This document shows, one piece after another, positions 1-7,808 of a DNA stretch of 64,000 nt (the first letter of the stretch is position 1; every line of letters begins with the position of its first letter). The notes under the pieces are model-generated. The model searched no databases. It was not told the origin of the DNA and worked only from the letters and a program-made list of their open reading frames with translations. The stretch lies in contig NZ_CP119809.1 of the NCBI RefSeq assembly GCF_029338395.1, positions 2,976,001-3,040,000 on the forward strand. Reading direction: 5' to 3'. Both the position numbers and the translations under genes were made by a program. Origin of the DNA: Halorussus caseinilyticus (lineage in GTDB: Archaea; Halobacteriota; Halobacteria; Halobacteriales; Haladaptataceae).

Positions 1-219
1 GGCGACCCCGACGAGTGTGGTCTCGGCCGCCTCGTCGCCGGGATGGTCGCCGGAACCGCGGTCATCTACGCCTTCGGCGTGGTCGGTATGGCGCTCGTCC
101 TCGGCATGACGCTCCAGAAAGCGTTCGTCGCGGGGGCGCTGGCGTTCATTCCCGCCGAGGCGTTCAAGATGGCCGCCGCAGTCGGCGTCGTCCGGAGCGA
201 CCAAATCACCGCAGAGTAG
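1..219 (+). CDS. bioY: Biotin transporter BioY, C-terminal part (cut by window edge)
   Basis: The open frame runs in from the left edge and ends at TAG 217-219, leaving about 72 residues. What is visible is a glycine/alanine-rich membrane segment pair with the late BioY pattern (GALAFIPAEAFKMAAAV), where the final helix begins with Pro-x-Glu. BioY is the substrate-binding S component of the energy-coupling-factor biotin importer in the cytoplasmic membrane. The next two genes are the ATPase and the T component, 3 nt downstream and then overlapping, which fits a bioYMN operon. The N-terminal half lies outside the window, so substrate specificity cannot be checked; biotin is inferred from the C-terminal pattern and gene order. 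Confidence 0.8.
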   Translation, partial: GDPDECGLGRLVAGMVAGTAVIYAFGVVGMALVLGMTLQKAFVAGALAFIPAEAFKMAAAVGVVRSDQITAE

Positions 220-222
220 CGC

Positions 223-945
223 ATGATAGAGACCCGCGAACTGGTCCACCGGTACGGCGCGAGTGGTGCGTCGGACGGGGACCCACCGGCGGCGGTCGAT
301 GGCGTCTCGCTGTCGATTCCGGACGGCGAGTTCGTCCTGCTGGCGGGCGCGAACGGGTCGGGCAAGACCACGCTGGTCCGCCACTTCAACGGCCTGCTCG
401 AACCCGACGAGGGCGAGGTGCTGGTTGACGGCACGTCGGTCTCCGAGGACCTCGTGGCCGCCCGGACCCGCGTCGGGATGGTGTTCCAGCAACCCCGCGA
501 CGGGTTCGTCTCGGCGACGGTCGGCGCGGACGTGGCATTCGGCCCGGAGAACCTCGGTCTCCCACGCGAGGAAATCGACCGCCGAGTCGAGGAAAGCCTC
601 GCCGCCGTGAACATGGCGGGACGCCGCGACGAGCGAATCGACGAACTCTCGGGCGGCGAGCGAGAGCGAGTCGCCATCGCGGGGGCGCTAGCGATGGACC
701 CCGACCACCTCGTGTTAGACGAACCGTTCACGGGACTCGACGCCCCGGCGCGCGAGTCGGTGGTCGAGCAGTTGCGGCGTCTAAAGGAGTCTGGCACCGG
801 CGTCGTCCTCGTGACTCACGACCTGCGGGACGCCTTCGAACTCGCCGACCGAGTGGTCGCACTGGCGGACGGACGCGTGGCCGTGGACGCCGCGCCCGCG
901 GACGCGCGCGAACGACTCCCCGACATCGGCGTCCGAGTCCCGTGA
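223..945 (+). CDS. bioM: ECF transporter ATPase (BioM-like)
   Basis: A 240-residue ABC ATPase that energises the ECF importer. Walker A is GANGSGKTT (near residue 43), followed by Q-loop VFQQP, signature LSGGERERVAIAGAL, Walker B HLVLDEPF and switch histidine VLVTHD. The length matches BioM/CbiO ATPases. The start ATG is 3 nt after the bioY stop, and the 3' end overlaps the GTG of the T-component gene (GTGA), so the three genes look translationally coupled. Within the family, CbiO, EcfA and BioM cannot be told apart by motifs; the BioY neighbour decides the name. Confidence 0.88.
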   Translation: MIETRELVHRYGASGASDGDPPAAVDGVSLSIPDGEFVLLAGANGSGKTTLVRHFNGLLEPDEGEVLVDGTSVSEDLVAARTRVGMVFQQPRDGFVSATVGADVAFGPENLGLPREEIDRRVEESLAAVNMAGRRDERIDELSGGERERVAIAGALAMDPDHLVLDEPFTGLDAPARESVVEQLRRLKESGTGVVLVTHDLRDAFELADRVVALADGRVAVDAAPADARERLPDIGVRVP

Positions 946-1649
946 CGCTGAGCTATCTGCCGGGCGACTCGCTGGCCCACCGACTCGACCCCCGGACGAA
1001 ACTGGCCTTTCAGGTCGCGTTCGCGGCCGCGGCGTTCGCGCACACGACGCCTCGCGGTCTGCTCGCGCTGACGGCAGTCGCGTTCGTCGTCCTCCGAGCG
1101 TCCGGTCTCGGCGCGCGCGAGACGCTGGTCGGGTACCGCTTCGTCTTCCCGTTCCTGCTGGCGGGTCCCCTGCTTTCGGCGCTGACGCTCGGTCCCCCGT
1201 GGCTTCGGGTGGAACAGGGGTTCGAGAGTCTGCTCGCCAGCTATCGGGTCGTCCTCGTGTTGTTCGCAAGCGCGGCCTACCTCCGGACGACCCCCGTCAG
1301 GGACTCGCGGGCGGCGATTCAGCACCTCGTGCCCGGAAAGACGGGCCGACTTCTCGGCACCGGCGTCGGGTTCGTCTTCCGGTTCCTTCCCGTCTTGCAG
1401 GCCGACCTGCGCCGGATTCGGGACGCGTCGGCCGCCCGACTCGGCGACCAGCGCGGACTGGTCGAGCGGATGCGACTCGTCGGCGTCTCGGGACTGGCGC
1501 GGGCGCTCTCGCGGTCCGACAGGTTCGCGTTGGCGCTCCGCGCCCGGTGTTTCGCGTGGAACCCGACGCTTCCCCACCTCTCGCTCTCGCGGACCGACGT
1601 ACCGGTGGCGGTGGTGAGTCTCGGACTGCTGGCGTGGGCGATAGTCTAA
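942..1649 (+). CDS. bioN: ECF transporter transmembrane T component (BioN-like)
   Basis: A 235-residue membrane protein of the CbiQ/EcfT/BioN family. It begins YLPGDSLAHRLDPRTKLAFQ, the usual N-terminus of T components (His-x-Leu-Asp-Pro-Arg-x-Lys), followed by several hydrophobic helices. The cytosolic coupling region carries the characteristic Ala-Arg-x-x motifs (DASAARLGD near 160 and ALRARCF near 205), which contact the ATPase. It starts at GTG 942 inside the bioM stop. The protein couples ATP hydrolysis to S-component toppling. Last gene of the operon; an AT-rich 80-nt gap follows. Confidence 0.85.
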   Translation: MTLSYLPGDSLAHRLDPRTKLAFQVAFAAAAFAHTTPRGLLALTAVAFVVLRASGLGARETLVGYRFVFPFLLAGPLLSALTLGPPWLRVEQGFESLLASYRVVLVLFASAAYLRTTPVRDSRAAIQHLVPGKTGRLLGTGVGFVFRFLPVLQADLRRIRDASAARLGDQRGLVERMRLVGVSGLARALSRSDRFALALRARCFAWNPTLPHLSLSRTDVPVAVVSLGLLAWAIV

Positions 1650-1732
1650 ATTATAAACTCCGAGTCCGTTTTTGGACGGGGAAGCCGCCTGAGTCGGTAA
1701 AACTTATGCGAATCCTGTCCCCCGTGTAAAAC

Positions 1733-3853
1733 ATGGCAAGATTTGTGCTGGCGCAGGCGGGGTCCGACGTGACCCGCCCGACGTTGTGGAAGATAGGCCA
1801 CTTCGGAGAGGCCATCTTCTACTACCTCGCGGCGGTGGCGATAGCCATTTTCGCCGTCGGCGTCTACGAACGGTTCTCTACCTACGCGGACGGAACCGAG
1901 TCGTGGTTCGACCGCCTCGACGACCTGACGGGACGAATCGTCTCGGCGACCAAAATCGTCTTCTCGAACCAGAAGCAGTTCGACCGGGACCTCTACGCGG
2001 GCCTGATGCACGCGTTCATCTTCTGGGGCTTTCTGACCCTGTTCATCGGGACGACCATCCTGATGATAGACATGGACATCTGGACGAAGGCCCTCGGGCA
2101 GGACTCCTTTTTCGTCGGCGCGTTCTACCTCTCGTACTCGCTGGTGATGGACGCGATGGGTCTGCTGTTCGTGGTCGGCGTCGGTATGGCCATCTACCGG
2201 CGCTACTGGGTCCGGGAGGGTCGGCTCTGGGGCAAACACACCTCCACCGAGGACGACCTGTTCATCTGGGCGCTCTTCCTGTTGGGCGTCGGCGGCTACG
2301 TCACCGAGGGCGTCCGAATCCTCGGGACGAGCGCGACCCGCGACGTGTCGTTCGAGACGGTGAGTTTCGTCGGGTGGTTCGTCTACGACGTGATGGAACT
2401 CGCGGGCGTGACCCCCGAGATGGCGGCCGCGGCCTACCCCGCCATCTGGTGGTCCCACGCAATCTTGGCGCTCGCGTTCGTCGCCGCGGTTCCGTACGCC
2501 AAGCCGTTCCACATGATTTCGAGTTTCGCCAACGTCGTCACCCGCGACGAGAAGGCGGGCAAGCGACTTCCCGGCGTGCCCGACGACGCCAGTCCCGAGG
2601 AAATCGGACACGGGTCCATCGAGGACTTCTCGTGGAAGGAACTACTCGACCACGACGCCTGTACCAAGTGCGGCCGGTGTTCGTCGGTCTGTCCCGCGAA
2701 AGCGTCGGGCCGACCCCTCGACCCACGCGACGTGATTCTCGACCTGAAACAGTACCGCGAGGACTTGGACGCCGGGCGGACCGAGGAGAAGGACATCATC
2801 GCCGACGGCGGTGCCTCGGTCATCAACAGCGAGACGATGGAGTCGTGCATGTCCTGCATGGCCTGTATGGACGCCTGTCCGGTCGAAATCGAACACGTCG
2901 AGCAGTTCACGCAGATGAACCGCCGACTCACCGAGTCGGGCCAGATGGACCCCAACGTCCAAGACACGATGATGAACGTGTTCCAGAACGGCAACACGTT
3001 CGGCGAACCCCAGCGCAAGCGCCCCGACTGGGCCGACGAACTCGACTTCGAGATTCCCGACGCCCGCGAGCAGTCCGTCGAGTACCTCTGGTACGTCGGC
3101 GACTACCCGAGTTTCGACGAGCGCAACCGGAAGGTCGCTCGCTCGTTGGCGACCATCCTCGAAGAGTCCGGCGTCGAGTACGGCATCCTCTACGACGACG
3201 AACAGGCCGACGGCAACGACGTGCGTCGGGTCGGCGAGGAAGGACTCTACGAGATGCTCGTGGAGGACAACGCCGCGGCAATCGGCGACTGCGACTACGA
3301 CAAAATCGTCTGCACGGACCCCCACAGCTACAACACCTTCAAGAACGAGTATCCGGAGTTCGAGGAGTGTGAGTGGAGCGAGGACGACGTGTTCCACTAC
3401 ACACAGGTGGTCGAAAACCTGTTCCGCGAGTTGGGACTCTCCGGGTCCGAACTCGACTACACCGTCACCTACCACGACCCGTGTCACCTCGGGCGGTACA
3501 ACGACGAGTACGAGGCACCCCGCGAAATCGTGAGAGCGACCGGGTGTGAGTTGGACGAGATGCCGCGCAACCGCGACGACTCGTTCTGTTGCGGCGGCGG
3601 CGGTGGCGGCCTCTGGATGGACTTCGAGGAAGACCCCAAGCCGAGCGAGGAACGCCTCCGAGAAGCCCTGAACGACACCGATTCGGGAAGCCGCGTCGAG
3701 AAGTTCGTCGTCGCGTGCCCGATGTGCATGACGATGTACGAGGACGGCCGCAAGACCGGCGGCTACGAGGACGACATCGAAATCGTGGACGTGTCGGAGT
3801 TGCTGGTCGAAGCGATTGGACAGAAAGAGCGCGTGGAAGTCGCGGCGGACTGA
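1733..3853 (+). CDS. Membrane heterodisulfide-reductase-like iron-sulfur oxidoreductase
   Basis: A 706-residue protein. The N-terminal ~260 residues hold about five transmembrane helices of nitrate-reductase-gamma/cytochrome type. A ferredoxin-like domain with two 4Fe-4S motifs follows: Cys310-x2-Cys313-x2-Cys316-x3-Cys320 and Cys372-x2-Cys375-x2-Cys378-x3-Cys382. The C-terminal half has the HdrD/GlpC CCG-type cluster ligands (CHLGRYN and FCCGGGGGG, then ACPMCM). Such proteins pass electrons from cytosolic donors, for example electron-transfer flavoprotein, to the quinone pool. The donor here is unknown because neither neighbour is a dehydrogenase. The start ATG follows an AT-rich gap. It is probably monocistronic and ends directly against a small gene on the other strand. 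Confidence 0.85.
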   Translation: MARFVLAQAGSDVTRPTLWKIGHFGEAIFYYLAAVAIAIFAVGVYERFSTYADGTESWFDRLDDLTGRIVSATKIVFSNQKQFDRDLYAGLMHAFIFWGFLTLFIGTTILMIDMDIWTKALGQDSFFVGAFYLSYSLVMDAMGLLFVVGVGMAIYRRYWVREGRLWGKHTSTEDDLFIWALFLLGVGGYVTEGVRILGTSATRDVSFETVSFVGWFVYDVMELAGVTPEMAAAAYPAIWWSHAILALAFVAAVPYAKPFHMISSFANVVTRDEKAGKRLPGVPDDASPEEIGHGSIEDFSWKELLDHDACTKCGRCSSVCPAKASGRPLDPRDVILDLKQYREDLDAGRTEEKDIIADGGASVINSETMESCMSCMACMDACPVEIEHVEQFTQMNRRLTESGQMDPNVQDTMMNVFQNGNTFGEPQRKRPDWADELDFEIPDAREQSVEYLWYVGDYPSFDERNRKVARSLATILEESGVEYGILYDDEQADGNDVRRVGEEGLYEMLVEDNAAAIGDCDYDKIVCTDPHSYNTFKNEYPEFEECEWSEDDVFHYTQVVENLFRELGLSGSELDYTVTYHDPCHLGRYNDEYEAPREIVRATGCELDEMPRNRDDSFCCGGGGGGLWMDFEEDPKPSEERLREALNDTDSGSRVEKFVVACPMCMTMYEDGRKTGGYEDDIEIVDVSELLVEAIGQKERVEVAAD

Positions 3854-4081
3854 CTACGCAATTTCTTCTGGGTCGAGGCGAGGAACTATCCCGTCGAACG
3901 CGAGTACTGCGTCGGAGTCCCGTACCCCGACGAGTGCGATGGGAGACCCGTAGACCTCTACGGGAGGGCGAGTGGTATCAAACACGTGTCCGTTTCGGCA
4001 CTCGAACCTCGGGTCGAAAAACGGCGACTGCCGCACCCATCGCGGCAGAAATGCGCTCGCGTGGATTTCAAAGCATGGCAC
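3854..4081 (-). CDS. Small hypothetical protein, doubtful
   Basis: A 75-codon frame that begins at a GTG and ends exactly where the convergent iron-sulfur gene stops. The latter half (VYGSPIALVGVRDSDAVLAFDGIVPRLDPEEIA) is acidic and haloarchaea-like, while the first 25 residues are basic and may not be translated; an internal GTG at about residue 16 is an alternative start. The segment FECRNGHVFD has a single Cys, too few for a zinc ribbon. I do not recognise a family. It could be a real short protein or a remnant. Confidence 0.35.
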   Translation of the reverse strand: MPCFEIHASAFLPRWVRQSPFFDPRFECRNGHVFDTTRPPVEVYGSPIALVGVRDSDAVLAFDGIVPRLDPEEIA

Positions 4082-4184
4082 GCGATGAAGTCGGCACGCG
4101 AGCGCAAGCCGACGTAAGTACTCTGGCTTGTTAGGTGTGACGCCTCTCGGTTCGCAGAGAAGTGCGGACGGGTAGCCCGCCGGG

Positions 4185-4898
4185 TCAGAGGAAGCCGAGG
4201 AAGCCGAGTTCGACGGCGTAGAGCGCCGCGGCCGCGAGCCACGTCTGGAAGACGAGAGTGCCGAGCGCCGAGAGGACGACGAACTCCGTGTCGTTCATCT
4301 CCGCGAATCCGGCGGGCACCGTGAGCATCCCGCGGGTGAAAAGCAGAGCGTTGCTGACCGGGACGACGACCCGGCCCCACCGCTGGAACCACCCGTCGAA
4401 GCGGTCGAGTTGGTCCGCGTCGATTCGGAACCACCGCTTTTCGAGCAGGTACTCCCGGCCGCCGCGCTTTGCGAGCAAGAAGAGCGCGTACTGGCCGATA
4501 GTCGCGCCGACGACGGCGACGCCGATGACTGCGCCGATAGTGGCGTAGTCGCTGGCCGACTCCGCGAGCAGGGTGACGCCGAGGGGAACGAGGCTCTCGC
4601 TCGGCGCGAAGTAGAGCAGCATCGCGCCCTCCAGAATCAGGATGAGGAAGAGCGCGAGCAGGCCGTACTGGTTGAGCCACGCCTTGGCGAGTTCCTTGTT
4701 CCCGACGAAGAACAGGCCGACGCCGACCACCGCCGCGAGGACGATGCCGACCGTCAGCAAGACGAGACCGTTGTCCGCGAAGAACTGCCGGACGCGGCCG
4801 GGTTCGGTCGCGTTCGAGAGTAACACGCCTACGAGGAGTACCGCGGCTCCGAGCGCGACAGGCGCGTCGGAAGCGACGAGAGCGAGCGGGGAAAGCAT
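4185..4898 (-). CDS. DedA/SNARE-associated (VTT domain) membrane protein
   Basis: A 237-residue integral membrane protein. After two N-terminal helices (about 5-25 and 43-65) comes a DedA-type core: re-entrant segment with Glu and Pro (ILEGAMLLYFAPSESLVPLG, about 90-110), a glycine-rich helix ending GATIGQYALFLLAKRGG, and the second re-entrant motif RWGRVVVPVSNALLFTRGMLTVPAGF. DedA/VTT proteins are linked to lipid-carrier or phospholipid translocation and membrane homeostasis. The DWNS extension is haloarchaeal. It stands alone, divergent from hemB across a 430-nt intergenic region. The exact substrate cannot be read from the sequence. Confidence 0.8.
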   Translation of the reverse strand: MLSPLALVASDAPVALGAAVLLVGVLLSNATEPGRVRQFFADNGLVLLTVGIVLAAVVGVGLFFVGNKELAKAWLNQYGLLALFLILILEGAMLLYFAPSESLVPLGVTLLAESASDYATIGAVIGVAVVGATIGQYALFLLAKRGGREYLLEKRWFRIDADQLDRFDGWFQRWGRVVVPVSNALLFTRGMLTVPAGFAEMNDTEFVVLSALGTLVFQTWLAAAALYAVELGFLGFL

Positions 4899-5083
4899 TC
4901 GTGACTGTCGTATCGACTGGGTGTACTAAATGCGTTATGACCCCGTTCGAGAGACGTGTTCTGAGAGCATCGTAAGAGAGTCGAAGATAACGAGAAGAGA
5001 AACGTCTACTGAAGCCCCGCCCGGATACTCTATCTTAGTGTAGCTGTGAGCGCAAACGGCACGATTTCGGTAGTGTTGTCCTC

Positions 5084-5247
5084 TTGAAGCCCCCGGTCGC
5101 TCGCGGTCGTTCAGCGACATATCTGCCGGACGTAGTTGCGTCAGATAGAGGTCGCTGAAACGACCACGGCCCTTCGGACCGCGAGCGACCGGCCCCTTCA
5201 TCCCACCCTCGGTCGATTCGCCGGGCGTTCGCCGGTGGAAAGTCGTA
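5084..5247 (+). ncRNA. Structured repeat element, copy A (candidate RNA or mobile hairpin)
   Basis: The 430-nt gap before hemB holds no convincing gene but carries a long foldable element. Stem P1 pairs 5093-5105 (CCGGTCGCTCGCG) with 5180-5192. Stem P2 pairs GGTCG plus TTCAGCGAC (5105-5118, sharing one base with P1) with 5151-5165 and leaves a bulged A at 5160. A small apical hairpin is formed by ATCTG 5121-5125 with 5142-5146. The sequence begins GAAGCCCCC and continues CCCCTTCATCC after P1. A second copy with the same flanks and compensatory changes lies at 63004. Whether it acts as RNA or DNA is unknown. The rest of 4899-5330 shows nothing else. Confidence 0.6.
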
Positions 5248-5330
5248 CCGAGCGTTCACTGGTTTTTGCGGCGTGACAGAACTGCGGCGGGAGCGACGCG
5301 GTTTTGACGCCCGCGGCGCAAATCCCGGAC

Positions 5331-6311
5331 ATGGACCTCAGCGACCGGCCCCGCCGTCTCCGGCGGGACGGAATCCGCGGGATGGTCAGCGAGACCGACG
5401 TGGACGCCAGCGACCTCATCGCGCCCGTGTTCGTGGACGCGACGACCGACGTGCGACGCCCCATCGAGTCGATGCCCGGCCACGAGCGCGTACCGGTCTC
5501 CGAGGCCGTCGCGCGCGTGGAGGAAGTGCTCGAAACCGGCGTCGAGGCGGTCATGCTGTTCGGCATCCCCGAGTCGAAAGACGAACGAGGCACCCGCGCG
5601 TGGGCCGACGACGGCGTGGTCCAAGAGGCGACACGGCGCGTCACGGCGGAGACCGACGCCTACGTGATTACCGACGTGTGCCTCTGCGAGTACACCGACC
5701 ACGGCCACTGCGGAGTGCTGGAGGACGGCGCGGAATCGGCGGCGCGACTCACCGTCAGGAACGACGAGACGCTGGACCTCCTCGGGAAAATCGCCGTCTC
5801 GCACGCTGAAGCGGGCGCGGACATGGTTGCACCCTCGGGGATGATGGACGGGATGGTCGGGGCGATTCGAGAGTCGCTGGACGCCGCGGGCTTCTCGGAC
5901 GTGCCAATCATGAGTTACGCCGCCAAGTACGAGTCGGCCTTCTACGGCCCGTTCCGAGACGCCGCCGACGGCGCGCCCGCGTTCGGCGACCGGCGACACT
6001 ACCAGATGGACCCCGCGAACCGCCGCGAGGCGATGCGCGAGGTCCGCCTCGACGTAGAACAGGGCGCGGACGTGTTGATGGTCAAGCCCGCGCTCCCGTA
6101 CCTCGACATCGTGCGCGACATCCGCGAGGAGTTCGACCACCCCGTCGCGGCCTACAACGTCAGCGGCGAGTACGCGATGCTCCACGCCGCCAGCGAGAAG
6201 GGGTGGCTAAATCTCGAGGAAGTCGCGCTGGAGTCGCTGGTGTCGATGAAGCGCGCCGGAGCGGACCTGATTCTGACGTACTTCGCGGAGGACGTTGCCG
6301 ACCAACTATAG
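5331..6311 (+). CDS. hemB: Porphobilinogen synthase (5-aminolevulinate dehydratase)
   Basis: A 326-residue enzyme that condenses two 5-aminolevulinates to porphobilinogen in the cytosol, the second committed haem step. The N-terminus has the usual RPRRLRR pattern. The zinc-binding segment is DVCLCEYTDHGHCGVLED with three Cys. The two active-site lysines lie in YAAKYESAFYGPFRDAA and VLMVKPALPYLDI. I chose ATG 5331 because a TTG 27 nt upstream adds only non-conserved residues. The structured element at 5084-5247 sits directly upstream. The other haem genes hemL, hemC and hemD are 8-13 kb downstream, not in one operon. Confidence 0.97.
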   Translation: MDLSDRPRRLRRDGIRGMVSETDVDASDLIAPVFVDATTDVRRPIESMPGHERVPVSEAVARVEEVLETGVEAVMLFGIPESKDERGTRAWADDGVVQEATRRVTAETDAYVITDVCLCEYTDHGHCGVLEDGAESAARLTVRNDETLDLLGKIAVSHAEAGADMVAPSGMMDGMVGAIRESLDAAGFSDVPIMSYAAKYESAFYGPFRDAADGAPAFGDRRHYQMDPANRREAMREVRLDVEQGADVLMVKPALPYLDIVRDIREEFDHPVAAYNVSGEYAMLHAASEKGWLNLEEVALESLVSMKRAGADLILTYFAEDVADQL

Positions 6312-6394
6312 ATTTCTTAGAGGCTGATTTTTGTTTTCTTTAGCCATAATTTGGTTGCTTTTGTTCGGCGAGAGAGGGGCGTATCGACTAGCAC

Positions 6395-6403
6395 AAAATA
6401 TAA
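6395..6403 (+). promoter_or_regulatory. TATA-like promoter of the HTH gene
   Basis: AAAATATAA is centred about 31 nt before ATG 6430, in an AT-rich stretch of a GC-rich window. This spacing would give a transcript with almost no leader, as is common in haloarchaea. Confidence 0.5.
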
Positions 6404-6429
6404 TCAGTAGTAGCTCAAATAATTCTGTG

Positions 6430-6996
6430 ATGGCTGAAGACTCGGGGAGTCCGTCCGCTCCGTCGCCGCTGGCCGACTACCGAACGAAGACGGAAAATCG
6501 GAGCGCCTTAGAGCGCGTGTCGATGCTCGTCCCGAATCTGACCGAGGAGACCACGGTAGCGGAGGTCGCAGACGACGCCGACGTGTCGAGAGAGACCGCA
6601 CGGAAGCATCTGAACCACTTCGAGAACTGGCACGTGCTGGTTCGGACTGGGACCAACCCGGAGACGTTCGTCCGAAACGAGTCGTACTTCGACTGGCTAA
6701 GAATCGACGCGCTCAAGCGAGAGCAGTCGGTCGAGGAACTACAGGAGACGCTGAGCGAACTCGCGGCCGAGGACGAGCGACTCGCCGAGGAACTCGACGG
6801 GGAGTCGCCCGCGAGCGTCGATATGCTCGGAGAAGGCTACGAAAACGCGGCCGAGTCCGCCGAGAAAGTCCGCCGGTGGCAGAGCGTCCGCGACCGAATG
6901 GACGACGTGGTGGCCGCTCTCCGGAACAAACTCGACCTCGATTCGACGGTTCCACGCGAGGACGCTTCCGGGGAGCGCCTGCGGATTTCGGAATAA
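6430..6996 (+). CDS. Haloarchaeal HTH protein (DUF7342-like), possible antitoxin/regulator
   Basis: A 188-residue protein with an N-terminal winged helix-turn-helix (about 35-85: TTVAEVADDADVSRETARKHLNHFENWHVLV), where ADDADVSRETARKHL is the recognition unit. Highly charged helical segments (95-165) that could form a coiled-coil dimerisation arm follow. The ATG lies about 30 nt after an AAAATATAA box. The next gene is 42 nt downstream on the same strand and resembles TumE-type toxins, so this may be the DNA-binding partner of a two-gene module. I recognise the family from haloarchaeal genomes but know of no function. Confidence 0.75.
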   Translation: MAEDSGSPSAPSPLADYRTKTENRSALERVSMLVPNLTEETTVAEVADDADVSRETARKHLNHFENWHVLVRTGTNPETFVRNESYFDWLRIDALKREQSVEELQETLSELAAEDERLAEELDGESPASVDMLGEGYENAAESAEKVRRWQSVRDRMDDVVAALRNKLDLDSTVPREDASGERLRISE

Positions 6997-7038
6997 GTAT
7001 CTTTAAACTCTGTAGTCGATATAGTCGAACCGAGCGCC

Positions 7039-7467
7039 GTGGGCCGAACCTCAGTAGACGACCGAGTGTTGCGCGACATCGCCGACGAGTGGCGAGGCTT
7101 AAATTGGGTAACGAGTATCCGCGTCAGACCGCGAAACAAATCGAACAAGGTAGTCGTCGAACTCGAAGCGAATTACTACCCCAGTGAAGTTCGACAGGTA
7201 TCGGTAGAGTTCGAGGTACTGGTAGGCGGCGACTTCTTCGTCACGTACCGCGAGGTTTGGGAGCGGAAAGCCGACGATTATCGGTGTCGGTGGGACCGTC
7301 ACGCGAACGACCACAACGCCCGAGACCACTTCCACGAACCGCCGGACGGCGAGCAGGCGGTAGACAGAGACGACTTTCCGAAGTATCCGTTCCGGATGAC
7401 CGAACTGGTCCTTCGGTTCGTGGAGCGACGACGCGGACTCGCGTTCGAGGACCGACGACGCGACTGA
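7039..7467 (+). CDS. TumE-like small protein, partner of the HTH gene
   Basis: A 142-residue protein. The middle is a beta-rich stretch (VVVELEANYYPSEVRQVSVEFEVLVGGDFFVTYRE), followed by a conserved-looking RCRWDRHANDHNARDHFHEPP block with Arg, Trp, Asp and several His. This resembles the ...WD..P.H...HKH block of TumE/DUF6516 toxins that pair with HTH antitoxins. The start is GTG 7039, 42 nt after the HTH gene, with no separate promoter visible, so the two are probably cotranscribed. The toxin reading is an inference from that motif and the pairing; catalytic activity is unproven. Confidence 0.6.
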   Translation: MGRTSVDDRVLRDIADEWRGLNWVTSIRVRPRNKSNKVVVELEANYYPSEVRQVSVEFEVLVGGDFFVTYREVWERKADDYRCRWDRHANDHNARDHFHEPPDGEQAVDRDDFPKYPFRMTELVLRFVERRRGLAFEDRRRD

Positions 7468-7715
7468 CGGCGTTCGACCGCCCGAGACCCCCCGATTTTC
7501 GCGCGCACCGCCGGTTCGCGCCGCCGCGTACCACCCGCGACGCCGACACTACGAACGTCCGGAAACCGACCTGACGAACGACGAATTTCTGGACGGAATA
7601 CAACCTTATATCGCTATTATCCGATTTTAAACCGGACGACCGTCTACCGTAGACCCATTATTTTGTAAAATATCAACGCACAACCTTATGTACTGCTTTG
7701 CCGTCACACTATATC

Positions 7716-7808
7716 GTGAGCGAACACACGAACCAAGAGGAATTCGAGGTTTTCCTGAACAGTCGTCCAGACGATTTGGTGGTACTCCCGACGGAGGAGT
7801 CGGAATGA
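7716..7808 (+). CDS. 30-residue ORF coupled to amt (possible leader or small protein)
   Basis: GTG 7716 opens a 30-codon frame ([15 protein letters not shown]..., acidic, ending ...LPTEESE) whose TGA overlaps the amt ATG as ATGA. A CTTATGTA box at 7685-7692 sits about 27 nt upstream, which would start a leaderless transcript exactly at this GTG rather than at amt. The composition is typical of haloarchaeal protein, not random. It may be a translational-coupling leader or a small partner of the transporter. I do not recognise a family. Confidence 0.5.
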   Translation: MSEHTNQEEFEVFLNSRPDDLVVLPTEESE

